A program made the translations under genes and the position numbers. From positions 1-45,519 of the IMG/VR virus record IMGVR_UViG_3300023184_000222: DNA of 45,519 bases; one strand, 5' to 3'. How positions within the stretch are numbered: the stretch's first letter is position 1; each line of letters begins with the position of its first letter. A model generated the notes under the pieces. The model was given only the letters and a program-made list of their open reading frames with translations. It did no database searches and was not told the DNA's origin. Of the stretch, positions 1-7,606 are shown piece by piece. Source of the DNA: a virus.

Positions 1-288
1 AATATCATCAATTGTTAATTCTAATTTATCGTCTTTAATTGATAAAATTTCAAGTTCTTTATATTTGTCATCTAACCAAGTAACAACTCCCGTGTAAGTT
101 TTGTCTTCAACAACAATTTTAGATGGGGTTCCACTTTGATTTAAAGTTAATGCTAAATCATAAATGTATTTTATCGATGCTCTCGCATTTCCTTTTGTGT
201 CGTAAGCTAAAAAATAAGCTTTACTTTCGTTAGTTTTTAATCTACCTAAAGCAGATTGTAACTTTTCAATGTTGTCTTGATTACTCAT
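1..288 (-). CDS. Partial glycosyltransferase-like protein (N-terminal 96 residues)
   Basis: The reading frame begins at the ATG at 288-286 and runs off the left edge, so only 96 residues are visible. After a short helical start it reads AYFLAYDTKG, then ASIKYIYDLALTL, then a hydrophobic strand KIVVEDKTY. This arrangement (strand, YD-x-G loop, helix with IxYIYD, second strand) resembles the N-terminal Rossmann half of phage GT4-like glycosyltransferases. The start overlaps the stop of the gene upstream by 8 nt, so translation is probably coupled. A second glycosyltransferase lies 3 kb away on the same strand, which fits. The catalytic C-terminal half is outside the window, so the function is inferred from fold-like pattern only. 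Confidence 0.5.
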   Translation of the reverse strand, partial: MSNQDNIEKLQSALGRLKTNESKAYFLAYDTKGNARASIKYIYDLALTLNQSGTPSKIVVEDKTYTGVVTWLDDKYKELEILSIKDDKLELTIDDI

Positions 289-562
289 CGTCTTCTATTA
301 ATATTTGATTTTTTATTAAAGTATTGAAAGCAATTTTAAATGAAACAGATGTTCCTTCTTGTGCGAATTTTCCTAATTCCTCATCAATTTCATCAATCTC
401 ACCTAAAACCCTATCTAAACACATTTTTATTATTTCATATTTAAAAATGTTAACTTCGGTGACTTCACCACCGTCGTCTTCTTTTATTGTGTTTCCTGTT
501 CTACATTTTTCTGTGATTCCATCAAGGTCAATGTAGTAGGATTTTCCAAAGATTTCAACCAT
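281..562 (-). CDS. Conserved-looking hypothetical protein, 93 aa
   Basis: Small acidic protein beginning MVEIFGKSYYIDLD, with a predicted beta start, a helix around KYEIIKMCLDRVLGEIDEIDEEL (residues 41-63) and a C-terminal helix ending ILIEDDE. I do not recognise a family. Its start lies inside the 3' end of the upstream HAD-like gene, giving an unusually long out-of-frame overlap of about 79 nt. The next in-frame Met is residue 47, which would remove the well-formed N-terminal half, so I keep the upstream start. It also overlaps the following gene by 8 nt. It is real by coding texture and operon packing; function unknown. Confidence 0.6.
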   Translation of the reverse strand: MVEIFGKSYYIDLDGITEKCRTGNTIKEDDGGEVTEVNIFKYEIIKMCLDRVLGEIDEIDEELGKFAQEGTSVSFKIAFNTLIKNQILIEDDE

Positions 563-1140
563 ATGTCTTGTATTTCATTTAATTTAGTTATTTCTTTACC
601 ATAAGTAAAGTATTGATTATAAGTCGTTTGAAATTTTAGTCCGATTTTATCATCGGGGGCCACATCTAAAATGTTTTTATTATCGGTAATCCACATATCA
701 CAAGTACTCCACAATTCATCTAAATTAGATGTACGTGAAAATTTAATGTTGTTTCCTAAAAAACCATTTTTTGATAAAAAGAAAAGTGTGGCAGGTCTTG
801 CTTTACCTAATTCATCTAATCCAATTAATGTAAAATTATGTTGTGGATTATCGTAGATAAGTTTGTGTAAATCAGTAAAAGTAGTTGAATAACTTAAACC
901 CGCATGACCAAATATTTCAATTGGATATTCAATAAATAAAAAGTTTTCAAACTCTTCTTTAGATTGAAATTTATATGAATTTAATAAATTATCATTTTGG
1001 ATTGGTTCAACTACACCGTATTCAAAATTATTATCTTCTTCAAAAGTTACATCATCAGCTAAATAAGACTCATTATAATGATAGTCAAATTTTTGTATAG
1101 TGTTTCTAATTACTCCATCAATACTTATAAAAATTTCCAT
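484..1140 (-). CDS. HAD-superfamily-like protein, nucleophile position altered
   Basis: 218 residues. The N-terminus MEIFISIDGVI matches HAD motif I (hhhDxDGV), but the first Asp, normally the nucleophile, is Ser6; Asp8 is kept. A basic region GKARPATLFFLSK (112-124) sits where motif III usually lies. WITDNKNILDV (150-160), after Asp148, fits a motif IV acidic cluster. Between motifs I and II there is a long acidic insertion (residues 20-75). This suggests a HAD-fold protein that may bind a phosphorylated ligand without normal phosphatase chemistry. The assignment rests on motif order only; the last 25 residues overlap the next gene in another frame. Confidence 0.45.
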   Translation of the reverse strand: MEIFISIDGVIRNTIQKFDYHYNESYLADDVTFEEDNNFEYGVVEPIQNDNLLNSYKFQSKEEFENFLFIEYPIEIFGHAGLSYSTTFTDLHKLIYDNPQHNFTLIGLDELGKARPATLFFLSKNGFLGNNIKFSRTSNLDELWSTCDMWITDNKNILDVAPDDKIGLKFQTTYNQYFTYGKEITKLNEIQDIWLKSLENPTTLTLMESQKNVEQETQ

Positions 1141-1177
1141 ACTAAAAATATAATATGAAAAGGGCTATAAGTAAACC

Positions 1178-1909
1178 CTAATCATATCTATTCAATATCT
1201 CACCGATGATTGGATTTCTAACGATGTCTCCCATACCAAATTCAAAAATTCCAATTCCTTTTACATCTTGTAATCTTTTTTTAGCATCAAACAAACCAGA
1301 TTTTGTTTTATCTCTAAATTTATCTGATTGTTCAAGGTCTCCCGATAAAAAGAATTTTGAATTAAATCCAATACGAGTTAATAATAATTTAATTTGAGAT
1401 GGGGTGGCATTTTGTGCTTCCTCAAAAACAAGTATAGTATTATCTACGTTCCATCCTCTCATGTAAGCAAGTGCCGCAACTTCAATATAACCATTATCTT
1501 TTAATTCTTCACGAGCCTCTTTACCGATAATTTTATTTAATAGATAATATGATGGATAAATGTATGGGTCTAATTTCTCTTCTAAACCCCCTGGAAGTGA
1601 CCCTAATTTCTCTTCAGCTTCAACTGCGGGTCTAACTATGATAATCTTCTCATACTTGTTAGAATCGTCGTATAATAGGTCTATTGCTCGTTTCATAGCT
1701 ATGTAGGACTTACCTACACCTGCGGGACCGAAACATAATGTAATTTGATTTTCTCCAAGAATATTCCAATAGGTTTCTTGGTTTTTGGTTAGGAACTTTT
1801 CTTTAGGACGTTTGATGATTTGTCTAATCCTATCCTTATGTGATGTTTTTTTCTCTTCTACTAATACGGGTGGTTGGTTGATTGTTTTGGTTCTAGTTTT
1901 ATATGCCAA
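1178..1909 (-). CDS. phoH: PhoH-like P-loop ATPase
   Basis: 243 residues. The C-terminal 200 form a PhoH ATPase domain: Walker A GPAGVGKS at 61-68, the family signature IVRPAVEAEEKLGSLPGG around 90-107, and Walker B VFEEAQN at 161-167 followed by the TPSQIKLLLTRIG helix. The SGDLEQSD segment near 193 is also typical. PhoH-like genes are common auxiliary genes in T4-like phages; proposed roles in RNA metabolism or the phosphate-starvation response are not settled. The 40-residue basic N-terminus is variable. The gene has its own upstream ATATTTATT element about 35 nt before the start and heads the left-most minus-strand sub-block. Confidence 0.9.
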   Translation of the reverse strand: MAYKTRTKTINQPPVLVEEKKTSHKDRIRQIIKRPKEKFLTKNQETYWNILGENQITLCFGPAGVGKSYIAMKRAIDLLYDDSNKYEKIIIVRPAVEAEEKLGSLPGGLEEKLDPYIYPSYYLLNKIIGKEAREELKDNGYIEVAALAYMRGWNVDNTILVFEEAQNATPSQIKLLLTRIGFNSKFFLSGDLEQSDKFRDKTKSGLFDAKKRLQDVKGIGIFEFGMGDIVRNPIIGEILNRYD

Positions 1910-1943
1910 AATTGATAGTTTTAAAAGTTCTGTTTATTGTTAA

Positions 1944-1953
1944 TAAATATCAT
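1944..1953 (-). promoter_or_regulatory. ATATTTAT element upstream of phoH
   Basis: Read on the minus strand the site is GATATTTATT, 34 nt before the phoH ATG. It overlaps the 3' end of the dUTPase gene region and is one of about ten such elements in this window (see findings). Role as promoter is inferred. Confidence 0.4.
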
Positions 1954-2576
1954 CATTTTCCAGTAGAACCAAACCCACCAGTACCTCTTTCGGTATCCGA
2001 TAACTCGGGAACCTCGGTCATATATATGGTAGGATAAGGTAATATGATAATCTGAGCACCTCTTTCACCCACTTTATATTTAATTGAATCCAATCCTTGG
2101 GTTTTCTTAAATGTTGCCTGTAATTCACCTCTATAACCACTATCAATTACACCAACACAATTTGATAATATTAAATCTTGATTACGAACAGATGAGCGAG
2201 GAAATACTAAACCAACATAACCTTTTGGAATTTCCATGGCAATACCAAATCCATAAGATACACTAAAACTTGTATTTTCAATTTCACGTGTAATAGTTAA
2301 ATCCATACCAGCGTCTCCAACTTTTGAGTAAGATGGTACCACAGCCTCGGGAACTAATTTTTTAACTTTAACTAAAACTCCTTCAGTAACAATACCACTA
2401 TTGTTTGATTGAGGAGTAGAAGTTTTATTTTGTTCATTTAACATATCTTTAGATAAGTTATTTAAAACTTTATCAATTTCATTGGCAAAATTTTCATCGA
2501 ATTTATTTTCATCAGATAAATCTTCCTCAATTTGTTTTAGTTTTTCTAAATAATCTTCAATTTGATTTTTATCCAT
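1953..2576 (-). CDS. dut: dUTPase with helical N-terminal extension
   Basis: Trimeric dUTP pyrophosphatase converting dUTP to dUMP and PPi. All five motifs are present in order: AGMDL (89-93), PRSSV (126-130), GVIDSGYRGE (142-151), RGAQ (172-175) and RGTGGFGSTG (197-206), so the enzyme should be active. The core spans about residues 65-207. The first 60 residues are an extra charged, helix-forming segment (EDYLEKLKQIEEDL and similar) not found in standard 140-150-residue phage dUTPases; it may mediate oligomerisation or partner binding. The start overlaps the upstream gene's stop by 8 nt. With the reductase at the right end it belongs to nucleotide metabolism. Confidence 0.95.
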   Translation of the reverse strand: MDKNQIEDYLEKLKQIEEDLSDENKFDENFANEIDKVLNNLSKDMLNEQNKTSTPQSNNSGIVTEGVLVKVKKLVPEAVVPSYSKVGDAGMDLTITREIENTSFSVSYGFGIAMEIPKGYVGLVFPRSSVRNQDLILSNCVGVIDSGYRGELQATFKKTQGLDSIKYKVGERGAQIIILPYPTIYMTEVPELSDTERGTGGFGSTGK

Positions 2577-2787
2577 TTTGTTTCTTTTCTTGTAACCATT
2601 TATCTAATGCCTTAATTCTTCTTTTAAGGTCATCGTCTTGAGGTCTTAAACATATTTCTACGAATAAATCTGTTATTCTAATTAATTCCTCTAAAGTAAC
2701 AGAAACACCAACTGATGTGACATATTCTAAAGCCATTTTACTTTGCGATTGACGCATAATTTGTATTTCACGACTATAGAATTCCAT
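2569..2787 (-). CDS. Hypothetical protein, 72 aa
   Basis: Short, mostly helical protein. Residues 11-30 (MRQSQSKMALEYVTSVGVSV) lead to an amphipathic helix TLEELIRITDLFVEICL and a basic tail ending ALDKWLQEKKQNG. A second possible start is Met11. It is translationally coupled to the dUTPase gene by an 8-nt overlap and follows the 78-aa gene by 20 nt. No family recognised; operon position and sustained coding texture support it being real. Confidence 0.6.
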   Translation of the reverse strand: MEFYSREIQIMRQSQSKMALEYVTSVGVSVTLEELIRITDLFVEICLRPQDDDLKRRIKALDKWLQEKKQNG

Positions 2788-2807
2788 ATCAGTTGGTGTT
2801 TAATTTG

Positions 2808-3044
2808 TTATTTACTTTTGTAATACTCCGGTGTGTTCTTACTGTCGATAATACATTCAATTGCCATTTTGGCAACTGAAATACTCTCACTTGAACGTGT
2901 GTCTCCGGCTCTGTATTTTGAAGCAACAATGGTTGCCTCTTCTACTGATTCTGCTTCGATAATGTACTTGTACTTTTTAACACGAGGGTTTCCTTCTCTG
3001 TCCATTTGTTCGGTTTCATAACCGATTGTTACTAAATAATGCAT
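2808..3044 (-). CDS. Small protein resembling DUF4494
   Basis: 78 residues starting MHYLVTIGYETEQMD, then RVKKYKYIIEAESVEEATIVASKY and IECIIDSKNTPEYYK. The order (N-terminal beta strand, basic segment, 'Y-x-I/V-EAxSVxEA' helix start, C-terminal strand) resembles DUF4494 proteins seen in Bacteroidota and their phages. This is pattern memory, not a search result. If right, it is one of the better host hints here. It sits 7 nt upstream of the large glycosyltransferase stop and is co-directional with its neighbours. Confidence 0.45.
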   Translation of the reverse strand: MHYLVTIGYETEQMDREGNPRVKKYKYIIEAESVEEATIVASKYRAGDTRSSESISVAKMAIECIIDSKNTPEYYKSK

Positions 3045-3051
3045 GTTGTTT

Positions 3052-4272
3052 CTATTTTATTATTGTTTTAAAAAATTCTACTCTATCCTTACATACTTTT
3101 TTTAATGAGTACGTATCTTTAACTGTTTCATATAAACGATTACCTAAATCTTCAATCATATTAGGATTCTCAACTAAACGTTTCATATGTTTTGCCCAAT
3201 CCTTATGATTTCTTTTTGGGTTAACTAATAACGCATTTCCTTTGTCATTAAATTTACCTTCATTAATTGCTGAAATTAAATCTAAAGTATAAGGGTCAGT
3301 TTCACTAGCAATGATTGCTTTTTTATGAAATCCCGCTTCAATAACTTTTAATTGAGATTTATTTGCGTTGAATAAAGACTCAACTAACGGTGCTAATGAC
3401 ACATCAAAGGTATTATAATTTGTAGCATAAGAATTAACTTCTTTTGTCCACCTTCTTCTATACGGTTCATTTACATCATCATAACCATCTTCAACAAACG
3501 CACTTAAATATTCTTTATACGGAAGACTTAAAACTTTATAATCGTCTGTAAAATACTTTTCATATTTGTACCAAACAGTTTCCATTGGTTGAATAGGTCT
3601 TTGTCTTTGTTCATTTTTTTCATTAATTTCCGTAACTGTTCCTCTTAAATCAAAACCACATAAAACAAATTGGACTTTATCTTTAAATGAGTTATGTGTT
3701 GAAGAAATGCCATTTGACATTAATTCAATATCATGTAAGTGTGATGAACCTCCTAACCAACCAAATCTAATTTTATCGGACGTTGTTGGATTTACTTGGA
3801 ATTGTGGTTCAGTTTCATCTACAGCATTAGGGAAAATTAAAACATTTTTTATATTTAATCTTTCTTTAATTGTTTTAGCAAAAATAGATGTAGTTGTTGT
3901 TACGTAATCAACTAATTTTAACATTTCAGTTTTCATCTCACCAATCTTTGAATTTTTAATTTGGTGATACATTGGATGTCTTTGGTCTACAAACCATAAA
4001 TCATCAATATCCATAATTACTTTAATTCCTTGAGATTGTAACCATTTAATTCTACTAATATTTTGGTCATGATTTAATTGATGAATAAACGTATGAAATA
4101 CAACGATATTGTAATCTTTAAAATATTCATCGTTATTTTCTGCGTTGAATGTGATATCTACGTGAATCTCGTCTTGAAATTTATCCCCAATAAATTTATA
4201 TGGGTCCATCATCCTAAATTTACCAACTCCGTGTTTGTCTGATGGTATTGCTAAAATCTTAATTTTTGACAT
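3052..4272 (-). CDS. Glycosyltransferase, GT4-like
   Basis: 406 residues. The N-terminal Rossmann-like half begins IKILAIPSDKHGVGKFRMMDP, with VIMDIDDLWF near 105-114. The C-terminal half has FGWLGGSSHLHD (about 170-181) and the nucleotide-sugar-binding-like stretch FDVSLAPLVESLFNANKSQL followed by KVIEAGFHKKAIIASE. It ends in helices typical of GT-B enzymes (LGNRLYETVKDTYSLKK). It probably transfers a sugar from a nucleotide donor to a phage structure or to DNA; the acceptor cannot be read from sequence. The partial gene at the left edge looks like a second transferase, and the Thr/Pro-rich fibre protein at 7607 is a plausible acceptor. Confidence 0.75.
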   Translation of the reverse strand: MSKIKILAIPSDKHGVGKFRMMDPYKFIGDKFQDEIHVDITFNAENNDEYFKDYNIVVFHTFIHQLNHDQNISRIKWLQSQGIKVIMDIDDLWFVDQRHPMYHQIKNSKIGEMKTEMLKLVDYVTTTTSIFAKTIKERLNIKNVLIFPNAVDETEPQFQVNPTTSDKIRFGWLGGSSHLHDIELMSNGISSTHNSFKDKVQFVLCGFDLRGTVTEINEKNEQRQRPIQPMETVWYKYEKYFTDDYKVLSLPYKEYLSAFVEDGYDDVNEPYRRRWTKEVNSYATNYNTFDVSLAPLVESLFNANKSQLKVIEAGFHKKAIIASETDPYTLDLISAINEGKFNDKGNALLVNPKRNHKDWAKHMKRLVENPNMIEDLGNRLYETVKDTYSLKKVCKDRVEFFKTIIK

Positions 4273-4324
4273 TATACTTGATTATATGTCTATAATATAA
4301 GAAAAAAAATTAAGAAAACAAAAC

Positions 4325-4912
4325 TTACTTGGCTTTATTTACGCCTGTGATTTTTCCTTTAAAAATTGAATCCCCAACTTTTAAAACTAAATTTTCGTTA
4401 ATAGATGCTGTGGTTGATGCTGATAAAATTTGGTTAAGTTTTTCATCCATAACTTTCCTAACTGTATTTTCAATAAGAACGGCAATTGCGTTCATATCAA
4501 TATTTGATGCCGATTGTTGTTTTGAAAAAGGAACAACTCCTTGTTTTTTGGTGGATACACCTTCTTGTTCCATTAAACGTTTTGCCCCTTTAATAAAATC
4601 CATGTCTAAAGTTTCATTTAAAGAAATCGAAGGCATTTGTTCTATTGGATGTTCAATCATAGCACGTTTAATTGCGTCGGGTAATTTAGAATTATTAATT
4701 CTATCTGTAGATGGAACTCCCACTGATCTTGTTGATTTAGTGGGTTGTTTTGTTTGTTCATTCATTAGTTCTTCTGGTGATGAAAATAGAATACTTTCAT
4801 CTATATTACCTCTTTCGTAATTTCCGCCATCTACTTTATTCATGACTTTTTTAGCATTAACTAATTTCTTCATTAAATCATTTTGAGATATTACACCATT
4901 TCCTTGTGACAT
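4325..4912 (-). CDS. Hypothetical protein, 195 aa, probably structural or assembly-related
   Basis: Residues 1-70 are charged and low in hydrophobics. The middle holds helices (LPDAIKRAMIEHPIEQM, MDFIKGAKRLMEQEGV). Residues 138-165 form a long helix (MNAIAVLIENTVRKVMDEKLNQIL), possibly a coiled coil, followed by a small beta hairpin ending VGDSIFKGKITGVNKAK. No enzyme motif is visible. Position in a run of uncharacterised structural-looking genes suggests a virion or assembly role. An AATATTTATT element lies only 3 nt before the ATG. Confidence 0.6.
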   Translation of the reverse strand: MSQGNGVISQNDLMKKLVNAKKVMNKVDGGNYERGNIDESILFSSPEELMNEQTKQPTKSTRSVGVPSTDRINNSKLPDAIKRAMIEHPIEQMPSISLNETLDMDFIKGAKRLMEQEGVSTKKQGVVPFSKQQSASNIDMNAIAVLIENTVRKVMDEKLNQILSASTTASINENLVLKVGDSIFKGKITGVNKAK

Positions 4913-4915
4913 ATT

Positions 4916-4924
4916 AATAAATAT
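4916..4924 (-). promoter_or_regulatory. ATATTTAT element abutting a start codon
   Basis: On the minus strand ATATTTATT ends 3 nt before the ATG of the 195-aa gene. A promoter -10 this close would give a leaderless transcript, so this copy may instead act in translation initiation or be chance. Confidence 0.3.
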
Positions 4925-4942
4925 TTTCTTTTTTAATTATAA

Positions 4943-5704
4943 CTATTTTTTTAAGAACATTAAACGTTTAATTTTTCTAATACTTTCATTTAACGTTTTG
5001 TCTTCTTCCTCCTCCGGTTTTTCCTCAGGATTAACACTTGGTTTCTCTTTAGGTTTTGGTTGTGGTAATTCTTGTTTAACCTCTGGCTCTTTCTCAATTG
5101 GAGGAGTTGGTTCAGTAGGTTTTGGTTCCACTTGTAGAGGTACCGGTTTTTCTGCCGTTTTTGGTTGTGATAATTCTGGTTTTTGAGGTTCAGTTGGTTT
5201 AACCTCAGGTTTGGTCGGTTCAACTTTACTTGGTTCAGGTTTTGTTAATTCAGGTTTTGTTGGTGTTGGTTTAACAATTCTTGGTTTTTTAACCTCAGGT
5301 TTTTTAGCCCAATCCGTAGTTACATAAGTAACACTCATTGATTTGTCATCACCTTCTTTATAATCAGGTCTTTTTTGGTCAAATGTTTTATCACTAACTT
5401 TTAAATTACTCATTCTATTAACCATAAAAGTTCTCCATCCCGTTCTATTAAATCCTTTTTTAGAAACTGATGGTGGTTGAACATAAGCACGAACAACTAA
5501 ATTACCTCTTTTACTTAATCCTAAAGCAACCGCTTCTGCGTCAATCCTATTACCCGGTTTAACACTTTCTTTACCTTTTCTTGGACCACTATAAAAAAAT
5601 GAGATTTTATTTCTATTATTTATGGCATCAACAATAGGTTTAGTTTTACTTGTTTTTAGAATATTTTTTTCTAACTGTTCTAATATTGTTATAATTGAAT
5701 TCAT
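4943..5704 (-). CDS. WYL-like N-terminal domain fused to Pro/Lys/Glu-rich tail
   Basis: 253 residues in two parts. Residues 20-135 follow the outline of a WYL domain: IVDAINNRNKISFFYSG (helix then strand), a basic turn with PGNRID, NLVVRAYV as a central strand, and RTFMVNRMSNLKV before DKTFDQKRPDY. Residues 140-230 are a low-complexity tail dominated by KPE, KPTP, KPEP and EKEPE units, like the extended linkers of TonB-type proteins. The last 20 residues form a basic helix (LNESIRKIKRLMFLKK). WYL domains usually sense ligands or nucleic acids in bacterial regulators; here the domain could be structural. The gene overlaps the repeat-protein gene by one base. Confidence 0.5.
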   Translation of the reverse strand: MNSIITILEQLEKNILKTSKTKPIVDAINNRNKISFFYSGPRKGKESVKPGNRIDAEAVALGLSKRGNLVVRAYVQPPSVSKKGFNRTGWRTFMVNRMSNLKVSDKTFDQKRPDYKEGDDKSMSVTYVTTDWAKKPEVKKPRIVKPTPTKPELTKPEPSKVEPTKPEVKPTEPQKPELSQPKTAEKPVPLQVEPKPTEPTPPIEKEPEVKQELPQPKPKEKPSVNPEEKPEEEEDKTLNESIRKIKRLMFLKK

Positions 5705-6288
5705 TATTGGAAATCAGGATATTTTCTATTGGAATTATAGTAATTAATAGCAATTTCTTGAGTTCTTACTTTTATATCTTCTGGTGTAACTGATATTTTA
5801 GATTCTGATTCATACGTTTTTTCACCGGAACCATATTGATTTTTAGGACTAAATTTATTTATAGCAATTTCTTGGGTTCTTACATTTATATCTTGAGGGG
5901 TTACCGCAATTTTATCTTCCGGTTCATTTAATTTTTTCTCACTATTATATCCACGATGTGGACCGTACTTGTTAATTTTTAATTCGTCTATTCTTGTTTG
6001 AACATCAAGTGGTGTAACGTGTATTTCAGTTTCACTTTGTAATAGTTTTTCCCCCGAACCATATGGATTAGTGGGAGAAAACTTATTTGAAGCAATTTCT
6101 TGTTTTCTAACTAAAATATCTTGTGGAGTAACCGCAATCTTATCTTCAGGTTCATTTAATTTTTCATTTGAACTATACCCGTTTTTCTCATTATATTCAT
6201 TAGTCACTAAACCAATTGGTCTATATTGATTACCTAAAACTTCCAAAGGTGATAATTTACCCTGTCCTGTATTGTAACTTGTATCCAT
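5704..6288 (-). CDS. Tandem-repeat protein, 4 x 38 residues
   Basis: 194 residues: a 29-residue head, four consecutive 38-residue repeats (30-67, 68-105, 106-143, 144-181) and a 13-residue tail that starts a fifth unit (NYYNSNRKY). Each unit has N-x-(Y/F) at its start, a GY or YGS turn, then (K/E)I-x-VTP-x-D(I/V) and an RxxEI helix. Units 1 and 3 share LNEPEDKIAVTPQDI; units 2 and 4 share YGSGEK, so there is also a 76-residue superrepeat. No enzyme motif. Such regular repeats suit an elongated virion fibre or a scaffold. It lies next to other unknown structural-looking genes; I do not recognise a family. Confidence 0.7.
   Translation of the reverse strand: MDTSYNTGQGKLSPLEVLGNQYRPIGLVTNEYNEKNGYSSNEKLNEPEDKIAVTPQDILVRKQEIASNKFSPTNPYGSGEKLLQSETEIHVTPLDVQTRIDELKINKYGPHRGYNSEKKLNEPEDKIAVTPQDINVRTQEIAINKFSPKNQYGSGEKTYESESKISVTPEDIKVRTQEIAINYYNSNRKYPDFQ
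5746..6201 (-). repeat. Four 114-nt coding repeats
   Basis: Four in-frame 114-nt units encode the 38-residue repeats. Units at 6201-6088 and 5973-5860 are most alike, as are 6087-5974 and 5859-5746, which indicates duplication of a two-unit block. Confidence 0.8.
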
Positions 6289-6289
6289 A

Positions 6290-6787
6290 TTAATATTTTA
6301 TAAGTTTTTTAAATTTTTCAATCTCTTCAAACAATTTCATAGAAGTTAACGCCGAAGCTGTCGACTTAAATGAGTTTGGTTTAATCATGTTTAATGGCGG
6401 TAAAAAGTCTGGTTTCTTTGTATGTTTTTTTAAATAACTATTTTTTCTTTCTCCGGTCATCCCACCTATTTCGTCGGACTTTTTTCTACCCTCTTTTCTA
6501 TTTAAAATAATATCTCTTTCTCCATCTAAAAATTTTTTACCCCAATTTAACATTAAATCTCCACCAGCTAAATCGTATTTTTGTAAATCTACTCCTTTAT
6601 CCATATTTTGTAAATCGTGGATAATTCTTTTCAATTGACCGTATTTAACTTTTTTATCCGCAACAAGTTTTTTAGCTCTCTCAATACCTCTCACATGTAC
6701 ACCATTAAGACCAACCAAAGTATGGTTAATCTTATTCAATATATCATATGGAATATCAAAAATCCTAAGTTTTAACTCTTTATTCAT
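6290..6787 (-). CDS. Hypothetical protein, 165 aa
   Basis: Basic protein. A possible helical domain lies at 8-95 (DIPYDILNKINHTLVGLNGV, then RAKKLVADKKVKYGQLKRIIHDLQNM), with AGGDLMLNWGKKFLDGERDII after it. Residues 100-135 are lysine/arginine-rich (RKEGRKKS, KKHTKKPDFLPPLNMIKP) and the end is a helix (FEEIEKFKKLIKY). It overlaps the 257-aa gene by 8 nt and precedes the repeat protein by one base, so these belong to one operon. No family recognised; a basic virion or DNA-associated protein is possible but not shown. Confidence 0.6.
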   Translation of the reverse strand: MNKELKLRIFDIPYDILNKINHTLVGLNGVHVRGIERAKKLVADKKVKYGQLKRIIHDLQNMDKGVDLQKYDLAGGDLMLNWGKKFLDGERDIILNRKEGRKKSDEIGGMTGERKNSYLKKHTKKPDFLPPLNMIKPNSFKSTASALTSMKLFEEIEKFKKLIKY

Positions 6788-7553
6788 CGTCTTTTTCTAA
6801 ATGTTTCTTAATATCATCAACAGTTAATCCGTGACTTTTCATTGTATTTTTTAATGAAAACAATTGTCTTTTAACAATCGGGGTTACTTCTTTTGGTTCA
6901 GTTTCAGGTTTTTCTTTTTCTAAAACATCATTTTCTTTTGATTTACTTTTAAGGATACTCTCAATGTATTCTTCCATAAATTTCTTTGGGTTTTCAACTA
7001 ACCTTACCATATTTTCAGGTAAGTTTTCATCGTAACCCATTGCGTTTAATCTCTCTTTAGCCTCTTCATCAGATAAACCTAATTCTTTTGTAAAGTGATT
7101 ATATGCTTTACTGTATGGTTCATCTTCCCCCATAGTGTCTTCAAATCCTAAAGCGTCACCCATTGCTATCTCAATAAGTTTTCCTTTGGTAATTTCACCT
7201 TCACCCCAATATCTCGTATAGTTTTGAACTCCGTGTGAATTAAAACTACCTACATTACCCGCACCAGCCTTAGCCACTTGATCTGTGGTCCACTCATCGG
7301 TAATACCTTTTGTATTTAAATTTGTTGGTCTTTTACCCATTGCGATATTACCTTCACCATCAACAATTTCATCAACCTCTTCCTCTTTTTCTACTTTATC
7401 GGGGATTTTACTATAATCTGTCTTATCGGAAAACTCCTTCGCCCATTTAGACCATTTTTTGTTTTTCCCACCTTTAGCCTTGGCATAGAAGAATCTTTGT
7501 TGTGCTTTCGACGCAAATTTCTCTTCAATTACCCCTTTTATAAAATTATTCAT
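6780..7553 (-). CDS. Hypothetical protein with DUF3008-like N-terminus
   Basis: 257 residues. The N-terminal segment ASKAQQRFFYAKAKGGKNKK (14-33), then WSKWAKEFSDKTDY, resembles the short SKAQQRFF motif of DUF3008 and related phage proteins. Residues 85-125 hold a glycine-rich stretch (AKAGAGNVGSFNSHGVQNYT) and 127-200 look helical. From 203 to 230 it is a Glu/Lys/Pro-rich linker, followed by a small helical C-terminus (RQLFSLKNTMKSHGLTVDDIKKHL). It is the first gene of the leftward operon and is divergent from the fibre gene. Function unknown. Confidence 0.6.
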   Translation of the reverse strand: MNNFIKGVIEEKFASKAQQRFFYAKAKGGKNKKWSKWAKEFSDKTDYSKIPDKVEKEEEVDEIVDGEGNIAMGKRPTNLNTKGITDEWTTDQVAKAGAGNVGSFNSHGVQNYTRYWGEGEITKGKLIEIAMGDALGFEDTMGEDEPYSKAYNHFTKELGLSDEEAKERLNAMGYDENLPENMVRLVENPKKFMEEYIESILKSKSKENDVLEKEKPETEPKEVTPIVKRQLFSLKNTMKSHGLTVDDIKKHLEKDDE

Positions 7554-7568
7554 GTAAATAGACTTTTA

Positions 7569-7578
7569 TATAAATATC
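7569..7578 (-). promoter_or_regulatory. ATATTTAT element for the leftward operon
   Basis: Minus-strand GATATTTATA lies 15 nt before the ATG at 7553. Read on the plus strand it is TATAAATATC, which contains the T4 late consensus TATAAATA, 30 nt before the fibre gene, so either direction could be functional. Confidence 0.45.
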
Positions 7579-7591
7579 AAACACTATGAAA

Positions 7592-7601
7592 GATATTTAT
7601 T
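7592..7601 (+). promoter_or_regulatory. ATATTTAT element for the fibre gene
   Basis: GATATTTATT ends 5 nt before the ATG at 7607. With the oppositely oriented copy at 7569-7578 it forms a paired arrangement in the 53-bp divergent gap, which holds nothing else. Confidence 0.45.
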
Positions 7602-7606
7602 AAAAC

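Noticed and set aside
4329-4820. 163-codon plus-strand ORF opposite the 195-aa gene
   Set aside because: Shadow of the minus-strand gene; sequence lacks a sensible fold and violates local gene direction.
4990-5223. 77-codon minus-strand ORF rich in Asn, Gln and Leu
   Set aside because: Out-of-frame reading of the Lys/Pro/Glu-rich repeat tail of the WYL-like gene.
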